DNA of 64,000 nucleotides, from the NCBI RefSeq assembly GCF_030813695.1, contig NZ_JAUSVA010000002.1:4960001-5024000 (forward strand), given 5' to 3'. This document shows, one piece after another, positions 34,953-43,573 of the stretch. Position numbers and translations under genes: made by a program. Under the pieces are notes generated by a model, which was not told the DNA's origin, did no database searches, and saw only the letters and a list, made by a program, of their open reading frames with translations. This DNA comes from Kitasatospora herbaricolor. GTDB taxonomy: Bacteria > Actinomycetota > Actinomycetes > Streptomycetales > Streptomycetaceae. Each line of letters begins with the position of its first letter. The stretch's first letter is position 1.

Positions 34953-35548
34953 CCGGGCGGGCGGCGCTCACCCCGGCCCGCGTGGTCGCGACGGCGCTGC
35001 TGGTCGTCGACGGCGGCGGGCCGGCCGCCCTCACCCTCACCGCGGTGGCCGGCCGGGCGGGGGTGGCCGTCCCCTCGCTCTACAAGCACGTGCCCGGCGG
35101 CCTGCCCGACCTGCGGGCCCTGGTCCGGCGCCAGGTCCGGGCCGAACTCACCGCGGTCCTGCGGCGGTCGGTGCGCGGGCTCGGCGGCGACGACGCGGTC
35201 GCGGCCCTGCTGGGTTCGTACCGGGCGTACGCCCTGGGCCACCCGCACCGCTACGCGGTGCTCACCGCGGCCGAGGAGGCCGTGGACCGGGCGGCGCCGG
35301 CGGAGGGCGAGCCCGACGTGTTCGCCGCCGCCCTGGCCGGGCACGGCCTGGCCGGCGAGGAACTGCTGCACGCGGCCCGCTGCCTGCGGGCGGTCGCCCA
35401 CGGGTTCGCCTCGCTGGAGACCACCGGGGGCTTCGGCCCGGCCGTGGACGCCGGTGCCACCCATGCCCGGCTGACCACGCTGCTCTCCTGGGGCCTGCGG
35501 CCGAGCCAGGCCTTCCTCACCGGGAGCCGGGCCTGGGTGGCGGCCTGA
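34949..35548 (+). CDS. TetR/AcrR-family regulator with WHG-type C-terminal domain (199 aa)
   Basis: The GTG at 34949 overlaps the ferredoxin stop. An N-terminal helix-turn-helix is visible (LTLTAVAGRAGVAVPSLYKHV). The C-terminal part (SYRAYALGHPHRYAVL, then RAVAHGFASLE) matches the WHG-domain TetR group. It does not look like a gamma-butyrolactone receptor. Being last in the korAB-ferredoxin operon, it probably autoregulates that operon. Confidence 0.85.
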   Translation: MTGRAALTPARVVATALLVVDGGGPAALTLTAVAGRAGVAVPSLYKHVPGGLPDLRALVRRQVRAELTAVLRRSVRGLGGDDAVAALLGSYRAYALGHPHRYAVLTAAEEAVDRAAPAEGEPDVFAAALAGHGLAGEELLHAARCLRAVAHGFASLETTGGFGPAVDAGATHARLTTLLSWGLRPSQAFLTGSRAWVAA

Positions 35549-35598
35549 GCCGGCGGTCCGGGCCCGGTCCAGCGCGACAGCGGCCCCGGGCACGACGA

Positions 35599-35630
35599 GA
35601 GGGGCCCGGTCCGCCCGGACCGGGCCCCTC
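35599..35630. terminator. 14-bp perfect terminator between convergent genes
   Basis: Arms 35599-35612 and 35617-35630 pair perfectly around a 4-base loop. It separates the korAB-tetR operon from the convergent response-regulator gene and should stop both. Confidence 0.85.
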
Positions 35631-35638
35631 CGTGCGGT

Positions 35639-36397
35639 TCAGCGCGCGCCGACCTGGCTCATCCGCGGCCACGGGTCGGTCCGGCGGGCCCAGCCGTGCA
35701 GTTCGCGGCGGGAGGAGACCTCCAGTTTCTGCATGACGGTGCTCACGTAGTTCTTCACGGTCTGCCGGGCCAGGTGCAGGTGGGTGGCGATCTCGTCGTT
35801 GGAGTAGCGGCGGAGCAGCAGCTCCAGGACCTCGCGTTCGCGGACGGTCATGGACTCCGTCAGCATGTCCCGGCCCGGCTGCGCGTCGCCCGCCGGCCAG
35901 GCCGGGTGCGCGGCGGCGCCGAGGCCGTCCAGCGCGTTCTGGTCCGAGGTGATCCAGGTCGGCCGGCCGGTCGCGAGCCGGCGCACCGCCTCGACCAGGG
36001 TCTCCGGTTCGACGGAGCGGTGGACGAAGCTGTCGGCGGCGCCCTCCAGGCATTCGAAGACGACGTCCGGGTCGTTGTGCTCGGAGTAGACGAGCACCAT
36101 CGGCGGCCGCCGGGAGTCCTTGAGGTGGCGGCCGAGCCGCAGGCCGTCCCGCGGCTTGCGCAGGTCGCAGTCGGTGATCACGATGTCGGCGCGGGTCTCG
36201 CGGTGGTCCAGCCAGGCGGCCTCGGCGCTCCTCGCCGTGGTCACCGTGCCGACCGCGCCCGACTCCCGCAGCAGGGCCGAGAGCGCGGTGCGCGCCAGCG
36301 GCCAGTGGTCGACGACGAGAGCCCGTGGGTGCGCCGTCCATTCCTGCGGGTCCCAAGGCACCGACGTGCCCCCGTTCTCCTCCATGCCTCTCACCAT
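35639..36397 (-). CDS. NarL/LuxR-type response regulator, atypical receiver (252 aa)
   Basis: A receiver-like domain (about 20-140; ALVVDHWPLARTALSALL, Asp in IVITDCDLRKP, and LVYSEHNDP) is followed by a LuxR helix-turn-helix (LTESMTVREREVLELLLRRYSNDEIATHL, QTVKNYVSTVMQKL). The usual acidic pair at the start of the receiver reads VVDHW, with a single Asp, so phosphorylation may be altered or absent. No sensor kinase is next to it. The start is uncertain (ATG 36397 or 36385). It could control the neighbouring cluster. Confidence 0.82.
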   Translation of the reverse strand: MVRGMEENGGTSVPWDPQEWTAHPRALVVDHWPLARTALSALLRESGAVGTVTTARSAEAAWLDHRETRADIVITDCDLRKPRDGLRLGRHLKDSRRPPMVLVYSEHNDPDVVFECLEGAADSFVHRSVEPETLVEAVRRLATGRPTWITSDQNALDGLGAAAHPAWPAGDAQPGRDMLTESMTVREREVLELLLRRYSNDEIATHLHLARQTVKNYVSTVMQKLEVSSRRELHGWARRTDPWPRMSQVGAR

Positions 36398-36750
36398 CCT
36401 TCCCCGTGACCGGTGGTCCGACCCGATCCCCCCTGATGACATGCCGATTGTCAGGACCGGGCGAGCGGCCGGTCAACGCGGGCCGGACTTGTTTCGCAAG
36501 TGCGGGAGAGCAGCCAGGCCAGCGGCGATCCGGGAGGTGACAAAGTACGAGGACGATCATTGCGCCCGTTCCGGGCCCCGCGCAGACTGTCCGTGTCGGC
36601 ACGGCTGCCGCGGCCGCGCACCCGGTGCGCGCCCGGCGATTCGCCGGGGTCCGCGAGACCTGGACATCTCGCGTGCCGCGTAAAGATATTGAGGATCCGT
36701 CAGGTACGTTCGGGCGGGTGACCACCGATGCGCAGCAGGGGAGAGCCGGG
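36398..36750. other. Divergent intergenic region (353 bases)
   Basis: It lies between the response regulator and the transaldolase-like gene. It is less GC-rich than its surroundings, with TTGTTTCGCAAG near 36488 and GTAAAGATATTGAGG near 36680, which could be promoter parts. No gene is supported; short open frames have no coding character. Confidence 0.5.
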
Positions 36751-37908
36751 ATGAGGGGTGCCACCTGGAAGCAGCTGGCCGCCGAGGGGGCCTCCGTCTG
36801 GCTGGACGGTTCGGTCCGGCCGCCGGCCGGCCCCGGCGGCGCGGCTCCGGGCGGTCCGGGCCGGGCGCCGGCCCCCCGGTCCGCCGAGGAGCTGGTCGCC
36901 GGGGGCTGGGTCACCGGCCTGGTGCTCGGGCCCGAGGCGCTGACGGACAGCGTGGGCTCCCCCTCCCAGCGGGCGCTCCTGCGGGACCTGGCGAGTCTTG
37001 AGGTCACCCCGCAGGGCGCGGTCCGGCGGCTGTCCGCGCACCGCGCACGGGAGGCGTGCGACCTGCTCGGCCGGGTGTACGAGGAGACCGGCGGCTTGGA
37101 CGGGTACGTCTCGGTCGACCTGCCGGTGTGGTCCCCGGCGGATCCGGCGGTGCTGCTGGCCGAGGCCCGCACCCTGTGGTGGCTGGTGGACCGGCCGAAC
37201 CTGCTGGTGCGGATCCCGGCGACGGAGGCCGGGCTGGCCGCGATCGTCGGCTGCCTGGCGGACGGGATCGGGGTGGACGTCGCTCCGCTGGTCACCGTCG
37301 AGAGCTACCGCCGGGTGCTGGACGCCTTCGACGACGGGCTGGAGCGGGCCCGGGCGGCCGGCCGCCGGCTGGACCGGATCGCCGCCCTGACCTCGTTCGC
37401 CGTACGGAAGGTGGACACCGAGGTCGACGCCCGCCTCGCCGCGCTGCCCGGCACCAACTCCGCCGCCCTGCGCGGCCGGACCGGACCGGCGCTGGCCCGG
37501 GTGGTCTACCGCCTGCGGGAGGAGCACCTGGACCGTGCCCGCTGGCGTTCGCTGGCCGCCGCGGGAGCCCGGCCGCACCGGCTCGCCTGGCTGGCCTGCG
37601 GCACCCCGCCGGAACAGCCGGCCGGCTCGGGCGGCCGCTACCTCGGCGCGCTGCTGGCGGAGGGGGTCGTGCACGTCCTCCCGGCCGACCTGCTGGCCGG
37701 CCTGGAGGAGGAGGTGCCGCTCTTCGGGGACATGCTGTCGGGCCGGTTCGTCAGCGCCCAGCGTGACCTGGAGGGCCTGGTGGCGGCCGGGGTGCCGCTG
37801 GCCGAGGTGACCGACGAGCTGGGCGTCCGGTACCCCGCGGACTTCGCCCGGGCCTGGTCGCGGCTGCTGGCGGCGACCACCGCCGGGCTGCGGCCCGCGG
37901 AGGGGTGA
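36751..37908 (+). CDS. Transaldolase-like protein lacking the Schiff-base lysine (385 aa)
   Basis: The whole length follows bacterial transaldolase (VWLDGS; REACDLLGRVYEETGGLDGYVSV; LWWLVDRPNLLVRIPATEAG; SFAVRKVDTEVDARL). However, the lysine of the IKIPAT block, which forms the Schiff base, is Arg here (LVRIPAT). The TTNPT block has become LVLGPEAL, and the N-x-T strand is DVAPLVTV. It should therefore not be an active transaldolase and may be a regulatory or sugar-binding relic. ATG 36751 (AGGGGAG upstream) is preferred over GTG 36718. It stands alone, not in a pentose-phosphate operon. Confidence 0.83.
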   Translation: MRGATWKQLAAEGASVWLDGSVRPPAGPGGAAPGGPGRAPAPRSAEELVAGGWVTGLVLGPEALTDSVGSPSQRALLRDLASLEVTPQGAVRRLSAHRAREACDLLGRVYEETGGLDGYVSVDLPVWSPADPAVLLAEARTLWWLVDRPNLLVRIPATEAGLAAIVGCLADGIGVDVAPLVTVESYRRVLDAFDDGLERARAAGRRLDRIAALTSFAVRKVDTEVDARLAALPGTNSAALRGRTGPALARVVYRLREEHLDRARWRSLAAAGARPHRLAWLACGTPPEQPAGSGGRYLGALLAEGVVHVLPADLLAGLEEEVPLFGDMLSGRFVSAQRDLEGLVAAGVPLAEVTDELGVRYPADFARAWSRLLAATTAGLRPAEG

Positions 37909-37922
37909 GGCCGGTGGGCGCG

Positions 37923-37964
37923 GGGGCCGGGTCCGTCCCGGTGGGCCGGACGAACCCCGGCCCC
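37923..37964. terminator. Possible terminator between transaldolase-like and pabAB genes
   Basis: Outer 9-bp arms (37923-37931 with 37956-37964) enclose a smaller inner stem. It lies in the 83-base gap between convergent stops. The fold is less clean than the other terminators here. Confidence 0.4.
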
Positions 37965-37991
37965 GCTGCCGGGCCGCCGCGCCGGGCCGTC

Positions 37992-40184
37992 CTAGCGGGC
38001 GGTGCCGGCGGGCCGGGCGGCGAGTGCGGGCCGCGCGGCGGTGGCAGGGCCGGCCGGTACGCGCCCGGGGAACCCCTCGGCGCACAGCCCCAGCAGGGGC
38101 GCGGCCTTCACCGCGGTCTCCTCGAACTCCTCGTCCGGGTCGGACAGGGCCACCACGGCGCCGCCGACGCCGTACCGCACCCGGCCCTGCTCCGGTCCGG
38201 CGACCAGGGTGCGGATCACGATGCTCAGGTCGGCCGCGCCGGAGAGCGAGAAGTAGCCGACCGCGCCGGAGTAGACGCCGCGGGGGCCGGCCTCCAGCCG
38301 GTCGATCAGCTGCATCGTCCGCCGCTTGGGGGCGCCGGTCATCGAGCCGCCGGGGAACGCCGCCCGTACGCAGTCGACGGCGCTGGCGTCGCCGCGCAGC
38401 CGGGCCCGCACGGTGCTGACCAGCTGGTGGGCCCGGGCGAAGGTCTCCACCTGGAAGATCTCCCGGGCCTCCACCGAGCCGACCTCGGCGCACCGGCCCA
38501 GGTCGTTGCGGACCAGATCGACGATCATCAGGTTCTCCGAGCGGTCCTTCTCGCTGGTGGCGAGCTCCAGCCGCAGCGCCTCGTCCTCGGCCGGCGTCGC
38601 GCCGCGCGGCCTGGTGCCCTTGATCGGGCGGGACTCGGCGACGCCGTCCCGGCCGATCCGCAGGAACCGTTCGGGCGAGGTGCTGAGCACGGTCGTCCGG
38701 CCGAACTGCAGCAGGGCGGCGAACGGCGCGGGGCTGGCCCGGCGGAGCCGGCGGTAGGCCTGCCAGGTGTCGAAGGTGCCGCTGGCGGTCAGCTGGTTGG
38801 TCAGGCAGACCTCGTACGTCTCGCCGGCCGCGATCTCCTGCTGGCAGGCGCCGATCAGGTCCAGGTAGGTCTCCCGGTCGTGCCGCAGCCGCAGTCCGTC
38901 GAGCTGCGGTTCGCGGCCGACCGGCGGGTCCTCGGCGGTGCGGCCGGCCAGGGTGTCCAGCTGCCGGGCGGCGTCGGCCAGCCACTGCCGGGCGGCGGCC
39001 TCCGAGGCGCCGCCGTCGCCGTCCTCGACCAGGGCGAGCAGGTGGCTGGTCGCGGTGGCGTGGTCGAGGACGACCGCCCGGTCGGCGAAGACCAGGACGG
39101 CGTCGTCCTCCTCGGCGCGGTGCACCCGGTCGCCGCCGGTCTGCGACTTCAGCTCGTAGCCGAGGTAGCCGACCCAGCCGAGCGCGAAGTCGAAAGGAAG
39201 TTCCGGCAGTTCGGTCCGGCAGGAGCGCAGGTCCTCGTCGAGCCAGGGCAGGAACTCGCCGGCCACGGTGGTGGCGCGGCCACCCTGTTCGACGGTGACG
39301 GTGTCGTTCCAGGCGTCGGCCCTGGCCACCCGGGCGAGCGGGCCGCAGGCGTCGCCGAGGATCGAGAAGCGGCCGCGTGCGGTGTCCCGGGCACTGCTGT
39401 CGAGCCAGAACGCGTGGTTCCCGCCGCGGAACAGGTGGTCGAAGACCAGCTCGTCGTCCCACCGGGTCGGCAGGGTCTCGGCCAACACCCGCAGCCGGCG
39501 GACGGGCCCGGACGGTGCCGCCGCCACACCGGGCGTGCCGCGGCCGGCTTCGACGGGCGCGGGTGCCGGGGCGGTCCCGGCCGCCTCCCGGGACGGGCGG
39601 TGCTCGGCCGCCAGCCGGAGGAAGTTCGCCAGCAACCGGTGGCCGTGGCTGGTGGAGACCGATTCGGGGTGGAACTGCACGCCCCAGAGCGGGCGGTCGC
39701 GGTGGCGCAGGCCCATCAGCACGCCGTCGGTGCTCCAGGCGGTGGCCTCGATCTCCTCCGGGAGGTCGGTGACGGCGAGCGAGTGGTAGCGCACCACCTC
39801 CAGCGGGGACGGCAGTCCGGCGAAGAGCCCGGTGCCGTCGTGCCGGACGGCCGAGGTCCGGCCGTGCCGGGGCTCCGGGGCGCGGCCGACCGTGGCGCCG
39901 AACTCCCAGCCGATTCCCTGGTGGCCGAGGCAGATTCCCAGGATCGGCAGTTCGCACTCCCGGACGAGCCGGCGGCAGATGCCGAAGTCGGCCGCGCGGG
40001 CCGGCGTACCGGGGCCGGGGGAGAGCACCACACCGTCGAAACCGGCCAGCCTGGCCGCTAACGGTCCCTCGGTCCAGCCGGGTTCGTCGTTGCGGACGAC
40101 GACCGGTTCGGCGCCGGCCTCCGCCAGGTAGTGGAACAGGTTGTAGGTGAAGGAATCGTAGTTGTCGACCAGAAGAATGCGCAC
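37992..40184 (-). CDS. pabAB: Fused PabAB-type aminodeoxychorismate synthase with TTA codon (730 aa)
   Basis: The glutamine amidotransferase domain comes first (about 1-200; GICLGHQGIG with Cys, and WGVQFHPES with His/Glu). The chorismate-binding domain follows (about 240-700; TNQLTASG, SRPIKGTRPRG, SENLMIVDLVRNDLGR, PGGSMTGAPK). PIKGT, with Lys, is the PabB rather than anthranilate-synthase signature. The fused form is typical of antibiotic pathways (candicidin, chloramphenicol) that use p-aminobenzoate-type units. Leu42 is encoded by TTA (40059-40061), so translation should need the bldA tRNA. No ADC lyase or PapB/C-like gene is nearby. Confidence 0.93.
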   Translation of the reverse strand: MRILLVDNYDSFTYNLFHYLAEAGAEPVVVRNDEPGWTEGPLAARLAGFDGVVLSPGPGTPARAADFGICRRLVRECELPILGICLGHQGIGWEFGATVGRAPEPRHGRTSAVRHDGTGLFAGLPSPLEVVRYHSLAVTDLPEEIEATAWSTDGVLMGLRHRDRPLWGVQFHPESVSTSHGHRLLANFLRLAAEHRPSREAAGTAPAPAPVEAGRGTPGVAAAPSGPVRRLRVLAETLPTRWDDELVFDHLFRGGNHAFWLDSSARDTARGRFSILGDACGPLARVARADAWNDTVTVEQGGRATTVAGEFLPWLDEDLRSCRTELPELPFDFALGWVGYLGYELKSQTGGDRVHRAEEDDAVLVFADRAVVLDHATATSHLLALVEDGDGGASEAAARQWLADAARQLDTLAGRTAEDPPVGREPQLDGLRLRHDRETYLDLIGACQQEIAAGETYEVCLTNQLTASGTFDTWQAYRRLRRASPAPFAALLQFGRTTVLSTSPERFLRIGRDGVAESRPIKGTRPRGATPAEDEALRLELATSEKDRSENLMIVDLVRNDLGRCAEVGSVEAREIFQVETFARAHQLVSTVRARLRGDASAVDCVRAAFPGGSMTGAPKRRTMQLIDRLEAGPRGVYSGAVGYFSLSGAADLSIVIRTLVAGPEQGRVRYGVGGAVVALSDPDEEFEETAVKAAPLLGLCAEGFPGRVPAGPATAARPALAARPAGTAR

Positions 40185-40323
40185 CGCAGCCTCACAGACT
40201 TGGCGGGGAAGGGGAGTTGAAGCACAGGGCCGCAGTCGGCGGCAGCGTCGGGGCATGCCGCCCACCGGTCCGGCGGGCGGGCCGCCGGCCGGACCGGGAG
40301 GTGCCCGGGTGCCGCGCGGGGTC

Positions 40324-41031
40324 TCAGGCGGCGAGGACCTGCAGCAGCATGTGGTCGACCTCGTCCTGGCCCTCCTGGACCACGACCCGGCGCAGTTCCC
40401 GCAGGTCACGGCCGGTCTCGTCGGCGGCCCGGCGCAGCTCGGCCAGGTCCCCGCGGGAGCTGAAGTGCAGCAGCGCGGCGCCGCCGGGGGCCAGCCAGCC
40501 GGTCGCCTGGTCGAGGAACCTGCGGTGCGCGGCGTACCCGGTGTCGACGTAGGCCCGCTCGTGCATGCTGCGGTACTGGTAACCGCTGGGCGCGAGAACG
40601 TAGTTGGAGCTCCAGAAGACCAGGTCGAAGCGCTCCTCGGCGGGGACGGCCTCGAACAGGTCGCCCTGGACGGCGCGGAACCGCTCCGCCACCCCGTGCC
40701 GGCTGGCGTTGAGCCGGGCGTTCGCCGCGGCCTGCGGGTTGATGTCGGTGGCGACCACCCGGTCGCAGCCGGCGAGGGCGGCGGTCACCGCGATCACCCC
40801 GGTGCCGCAGCCCACCTCCAGGAACGAGCCGGAACGCGGCACCTCGACCGGCTCCGACCAGCCCAGGAAGTCCAGGGCCACCCCGGTGCTGGGCGAGTAG
40901 ATCGGTGCGAACACGTCGTCGAGCAGGTCCCATTCGCGGCCGCGCAGGGTGAAGCTGGACGGCCGGTCCGCCCGGGTCCTGGCCTCGTGGCTGCGGCGAA
41001 GGGATCTCATGTAGCTCTGGATCTCGGGCAT
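40324..41031 (-). CDS. SAM-dependent methyltransferase, HemK/PrmC-like small domain (235 aa)
   Basis: Motif I is FLEVGCGTGVIAVTAALAG, with the acidic post-I residue in VVATDINPQAAANARLNA. Motif IV reads LVFWSSNYVLAP instead of NPPY. That change means an N-methylation of glutamine or adenine is unlikely and the substrate is probably a small molecule. It is transcribed toward pabAB with a 139-base gap and may be co-transcribed with it. ATG 41031 is preceded by GGGGGAG. Confidence 0.8.
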   Translation of the reverse strand: MPEIQSYMRSLRRSHEARTRADRPSSFTLRGREWDLLDDVFAPIYSPSTGVALDFLGWSEPVEVPRSGSFLEVGCGTGVIAVTAALAGCDRVVATDINPQAAANARLNASRHGVAERFRAVQGDLFEAVPAEERFDLVFWSSNYVLAPSGYQYRSMHERAYVDTGYAAHRRFLDQATGWLAPGGAALLHFSSRGDLAELRRAADETGRDLRELRRVVVQEGQDEVDHMLLQVLAA

Positions 41032-41117
41032 GTGGGCTCCCCCGGTCTCGATGATCGGCCTGGCCGGCCTCCCTCGGTGAGCGCCAAGTGTTCACAACCC
41101 GGCATGCGTGGGAGAAG

Positions 41118-41162
41118 GTGATGCCGTCACACAACCCCTCAATCGGGTGGTGACCGGATCAC
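41118..41162. promoter_or_regulatory. Tandem operator-like palindromes GTGA-N5-TCAC
   Basis: Two identical-pattern palindromes, 41118-41130 and 41150-41162, have centres 32 bases apart (three helical turns). A looser half pair (GTGA at 41077, TTCAC at 41091) lies upstream. They sit in the 407-base divergent region between the methyltransferase gene and the GAF/PucR regulator gene (41032-41438) and are a good candidate for the operator of that pair. No gene is supported elsewhere in the region. Confidence 0.55.
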
Positions 41163-41438
41163 ACCCTGTCATCAGAGCGGCTCGCCCACCTCGGGGCTAA
41201 ACGCTCCCGTAACGGTCCGGACATCGGCGGTCCGTTTTCCATTCCGGATTGCGGAAGGCATTGCCTACCGTTGGGTTCCCGTCGCCCGGGCGTTGCCGAA
41301 TGCTGGTTCAAAGGTCAGACAGCAGGACCCGCAGGGGAATTGGCGGGGGTTCCGGTGCTTGACGCGGAGTGGCGAGACCCATACAGTCCGACTCTACGGA
41401 CGGCGGTACCAAGATCTCAGAGAAGGGTCCGGGGGGAC

Positions 41439-43352
41439 TTGCGTATCGACTCTGTCGAGGCGGGCGCGCTCGCGGCTCTTCAGCTCCTTGCCGCGGAGTC
41501 CCCACCCAGTGCCTTTGATGATCTGCTCCATGAGGCAAGGCGCCAGGGGTTGTCCCCCGACTCGGTCGAAAAGCTCACCCAGGTCAAGTACCTGACACTG
41601 AGAATTCACGGACTTCTCGGTAGACAGGGCCAGCGCGAGGCCGAGCTTTCGGCGCTTGTCGATACCGCACGCGATCTGTCCTCCCCGTTCGAGCTGGACG
41701 CCCTTCTGAAGGTAATCTCGCGAAGAGCCCGCCTTCTGCTCAATCTCGACATGGCGTACATCAGTTTCCATGATTCGGATTCCGAGGACTCCTACATCCG
41801 TGCCGCCGACGGTCACGCGACCGCGCTCACGGTGGGTTTCCGGGTGCCCGGGGCGGCCGGCCTCGGCGGCGACGTCAGATCCGGCGGCGCGCCCTTCTGG
41901 ACCGCCGACTATCTCGCCGACGACCGCATCCGGCACGTCGGACCGATCGACGAGGTGGTCCGGGCCGAGGGCCTGCGCGCCATCCTGGCCGTTCCGCTGC
42001 GTTACGGGGACTCCGCCTTCGGCGTCCTCTACGTCGCCGACCGGGGCATCCGGCACTTCACGCCGGCCGAGGTCGCCCTGATGACCTCGCTGGCCGACCT
42101 CGCCGCGGTCGCCATCGAACGCACCCAGCTGACCGGCCAGGCACTGGCCGAGATCATCAGCCTGGAGCAGTACTCCTCCCGGGCGAAGAGCGAACTCGGC
42201 GCGCTGCGCAGGGCCCACGACAGCCACTCCCGGATGGTCGACCTGCTGCTCGACGGCGGCGACCTGCAAGCGCTCACCACGATGGCCGCCGAGGCGCTCG
42301 GCGGCGCGGTCGCCGTCCGCGACGGCAGCAGCCGGATCCTCGCCTTCAGCGGGGAGATCCCGGGCGTGGACGAGGCCGCCGCCGTCGGCGCGGCCCTCGA
42401 CTCGTACGCCTCCCGGGAGCCGGTCTGCCTGCCGGACGGCACCTGGGTCGCCGCCGTGACCGCCCACAACCAGGACTTCGGCCACCTGCTGGCCCGCCCG
42501 GAGCGCCCGCTCGGCGAGAGCGGGGTGCGCCTGCTCGCCCTCACCGCCAAGTCGGTGGCCCTGCTGGTGCTGATGCACCGCACCACGGCCGCCACCGAGA
42601 GCCTGATGCGCGACGAGTTCTTCGACGACCTGCTCGCCGAACCGCAGCGCCCGGTCGCCCAACTGCGGGAGCGGGCACGGCGGCTGGGCCTGGACCTGAG
42701 CAGTCCGCACGTGGTGGTGGTGGCCCGGCTGGAGGGCGGTCCGTCGGGCCGCGCGGTGGTCTGGGCCTCGTCCTACGCCCTGCGGATGAGCGGACTGAAG
42801 AGCATCCGCAGCGGCTGCATCGCGCTGCTGCTGCCCGGCGTGGACGCGAGTGCGGCGGCCCGCGCGGTCTCCGGCGAGCTGTCGCCCATCCTCGGCCACC
42901 AGGTCACGGCCGGCGCGGCCGGCCCGGTGTCCGGGATCGAGGAGATCGCGCCGATCTACCACGAGGCGCAGCGCTGCCTCAGCGCGCTGTCCGCGCTCGG
43001 GAGCGACGGCGGCAGCGCCTCGCTCAGCGAACTCGGCTTCATCGGCGTGCTGTTGGGCGACAGTCACAGTGCCACCAGCTTCATCGACAACACCATCGGC
43101 CCGGTGCTCGACTACGACACCCGCCGGCTCAGCACCCTGGTCCGCACCCTGGAGGCCTACTTCGCGGCGGGCTCCAGCCCCACCTACGCGGCCGAGGCCC
43201 TTCACGTGCACCCCAACACGGTCTCGCGCCGGCTGGAGCGGATCACCGAACTGCTCGGCCCGGACTGGCAGAAGCCCGCCCAGGCGCTGGAGATCCAGCT
43301 CGCCCTGCGGCTGCAGCGCACCCGGGACGCGCTCCAGCCGTCCGCCGACTGA
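41439..43352 (+). CDS. GAF-domain PucR/CdaR-type transcriptional regulator (637 aa)
   Basis: After a helical N terminus there is a GAF sensor domain (about 90-220; AILAVPLRYGDSAFGVLYVADRG), a central GGDEF-like/CdaR region (about 380-520), and the PucR C-terminal helix-turn-helix (TLVRTLEAYFAAGSSPTYAAEALHVHPNTVSRRLERI is its core region). Such proteins usually activate catabolic or metabolite genes in response to a small ligand. The start is uncertain: TTG 41439 or GTG 41355, neither with an ideal ribosome site. It is divergent from the methyltransferase gene across tandem palindromes. Confidence 0.85.
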   Translation: MRIDSVEAGALAALQLLAAESPPSAFDDLLHEARRQGLSPDSVEKLTQVKYLTLRIHGLLGRQGQREAELSALVDTARDLSSPFELDALLKVISRRARLLLNLDMAYISFHDSDSEDSYIRAADGHATALTVGFRVPGAAGLGGDVRSGGAPFWTADYLADDRIRHVGPIDEVVRAEGLRAILAVPLRYGDSAFGVLYVADRGIRHFTPAEVALMTSLADLAAVAIERTQLTGQALAEIISLEQYSSRAKSELGALRRAHDSHSRMVDLLLDGGDLQALTTMAAEALGGAVAVRDGSSRILAFSGEIPGVDEAAAVGAALDSYASREPVCLPDGTWVAAVTAHNQDFGHLLARPERPLGESGVRLLALTAKSVALLVLMHRTTAATESLMRDEFFDDLLAEPQRPVAQLRERARRLGLDLSSPHVVVVARLEGGPSGRAVVWASSYALRMSGLKSIRSGCIALLLPGVDASAAARAVSGELSPILGHQVTAGAAGPVSGIEEIAPIYHEAQRCLSALSALGSDGGSASLSELGFIGVLLGDSHSATSFIDNTIGPVLDYDTRRLSTLVRTLEAYFAAGSSPTYAAEALHVHPNTVSRRLERITELLGPDWQKPAQALEIQLALRLQRTRDALQPSAD

Positions 43353-43460
43353 CCGTCCGCCGCCTGAGCGTCCGACGGTCGGCCTTCGGCCGAGCGACCG
43401 CGGGCCGGCACCGCTCGCAGCACCACGCCTCCCCCTCGTTCCTCCACCGTTCCCCTGTCC

Positions 43461-43520
43461 GCCACCGACCGCCACCGACCGCCACCGACCGCCGCCTTCC
43501 GCCGCCGACCGCCGCCGACC
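43461..43520. repeat. Six tandem 10-bp repeats between convergent genes
   Basis: Three exact copies of GCCACCGACC (43461-43490) are followed by three variants (GCCGCCTTCC, then GCCGCCGACC twice). A period of 10 bases keeps all copies on one face of the helix. They lie between the stops of the regulator (43352) and the transposase-like gene (43574). Confidence 0.85.
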
Positions 43521-43573
43521 GCCCGGACGGTCCGCCGGGCCTTCCACCCGGGCCGACCGTCCGGGAGCCCTGG

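Noticed and set aside
34949..35548. Gamma-butyrolactone receptor for the AfsA homologue
   Set aside because: The C-terminal domain matches the WHG type rather than ArpA-like ligand domains, and it is coupled to the ferredoxin gene.
41190..41210. A further copy of the cluster element before the PucR regulator (GGGGCTAAACGCTCC)
   Set aside because: The core lacks the G after CTAAA and the CAAG half with correct spacing is absent.
43461..43520. CRISPR-like array
   Set aside because: Repeats are 10 bases and contiguous with no spacers; no cas genes in the window.
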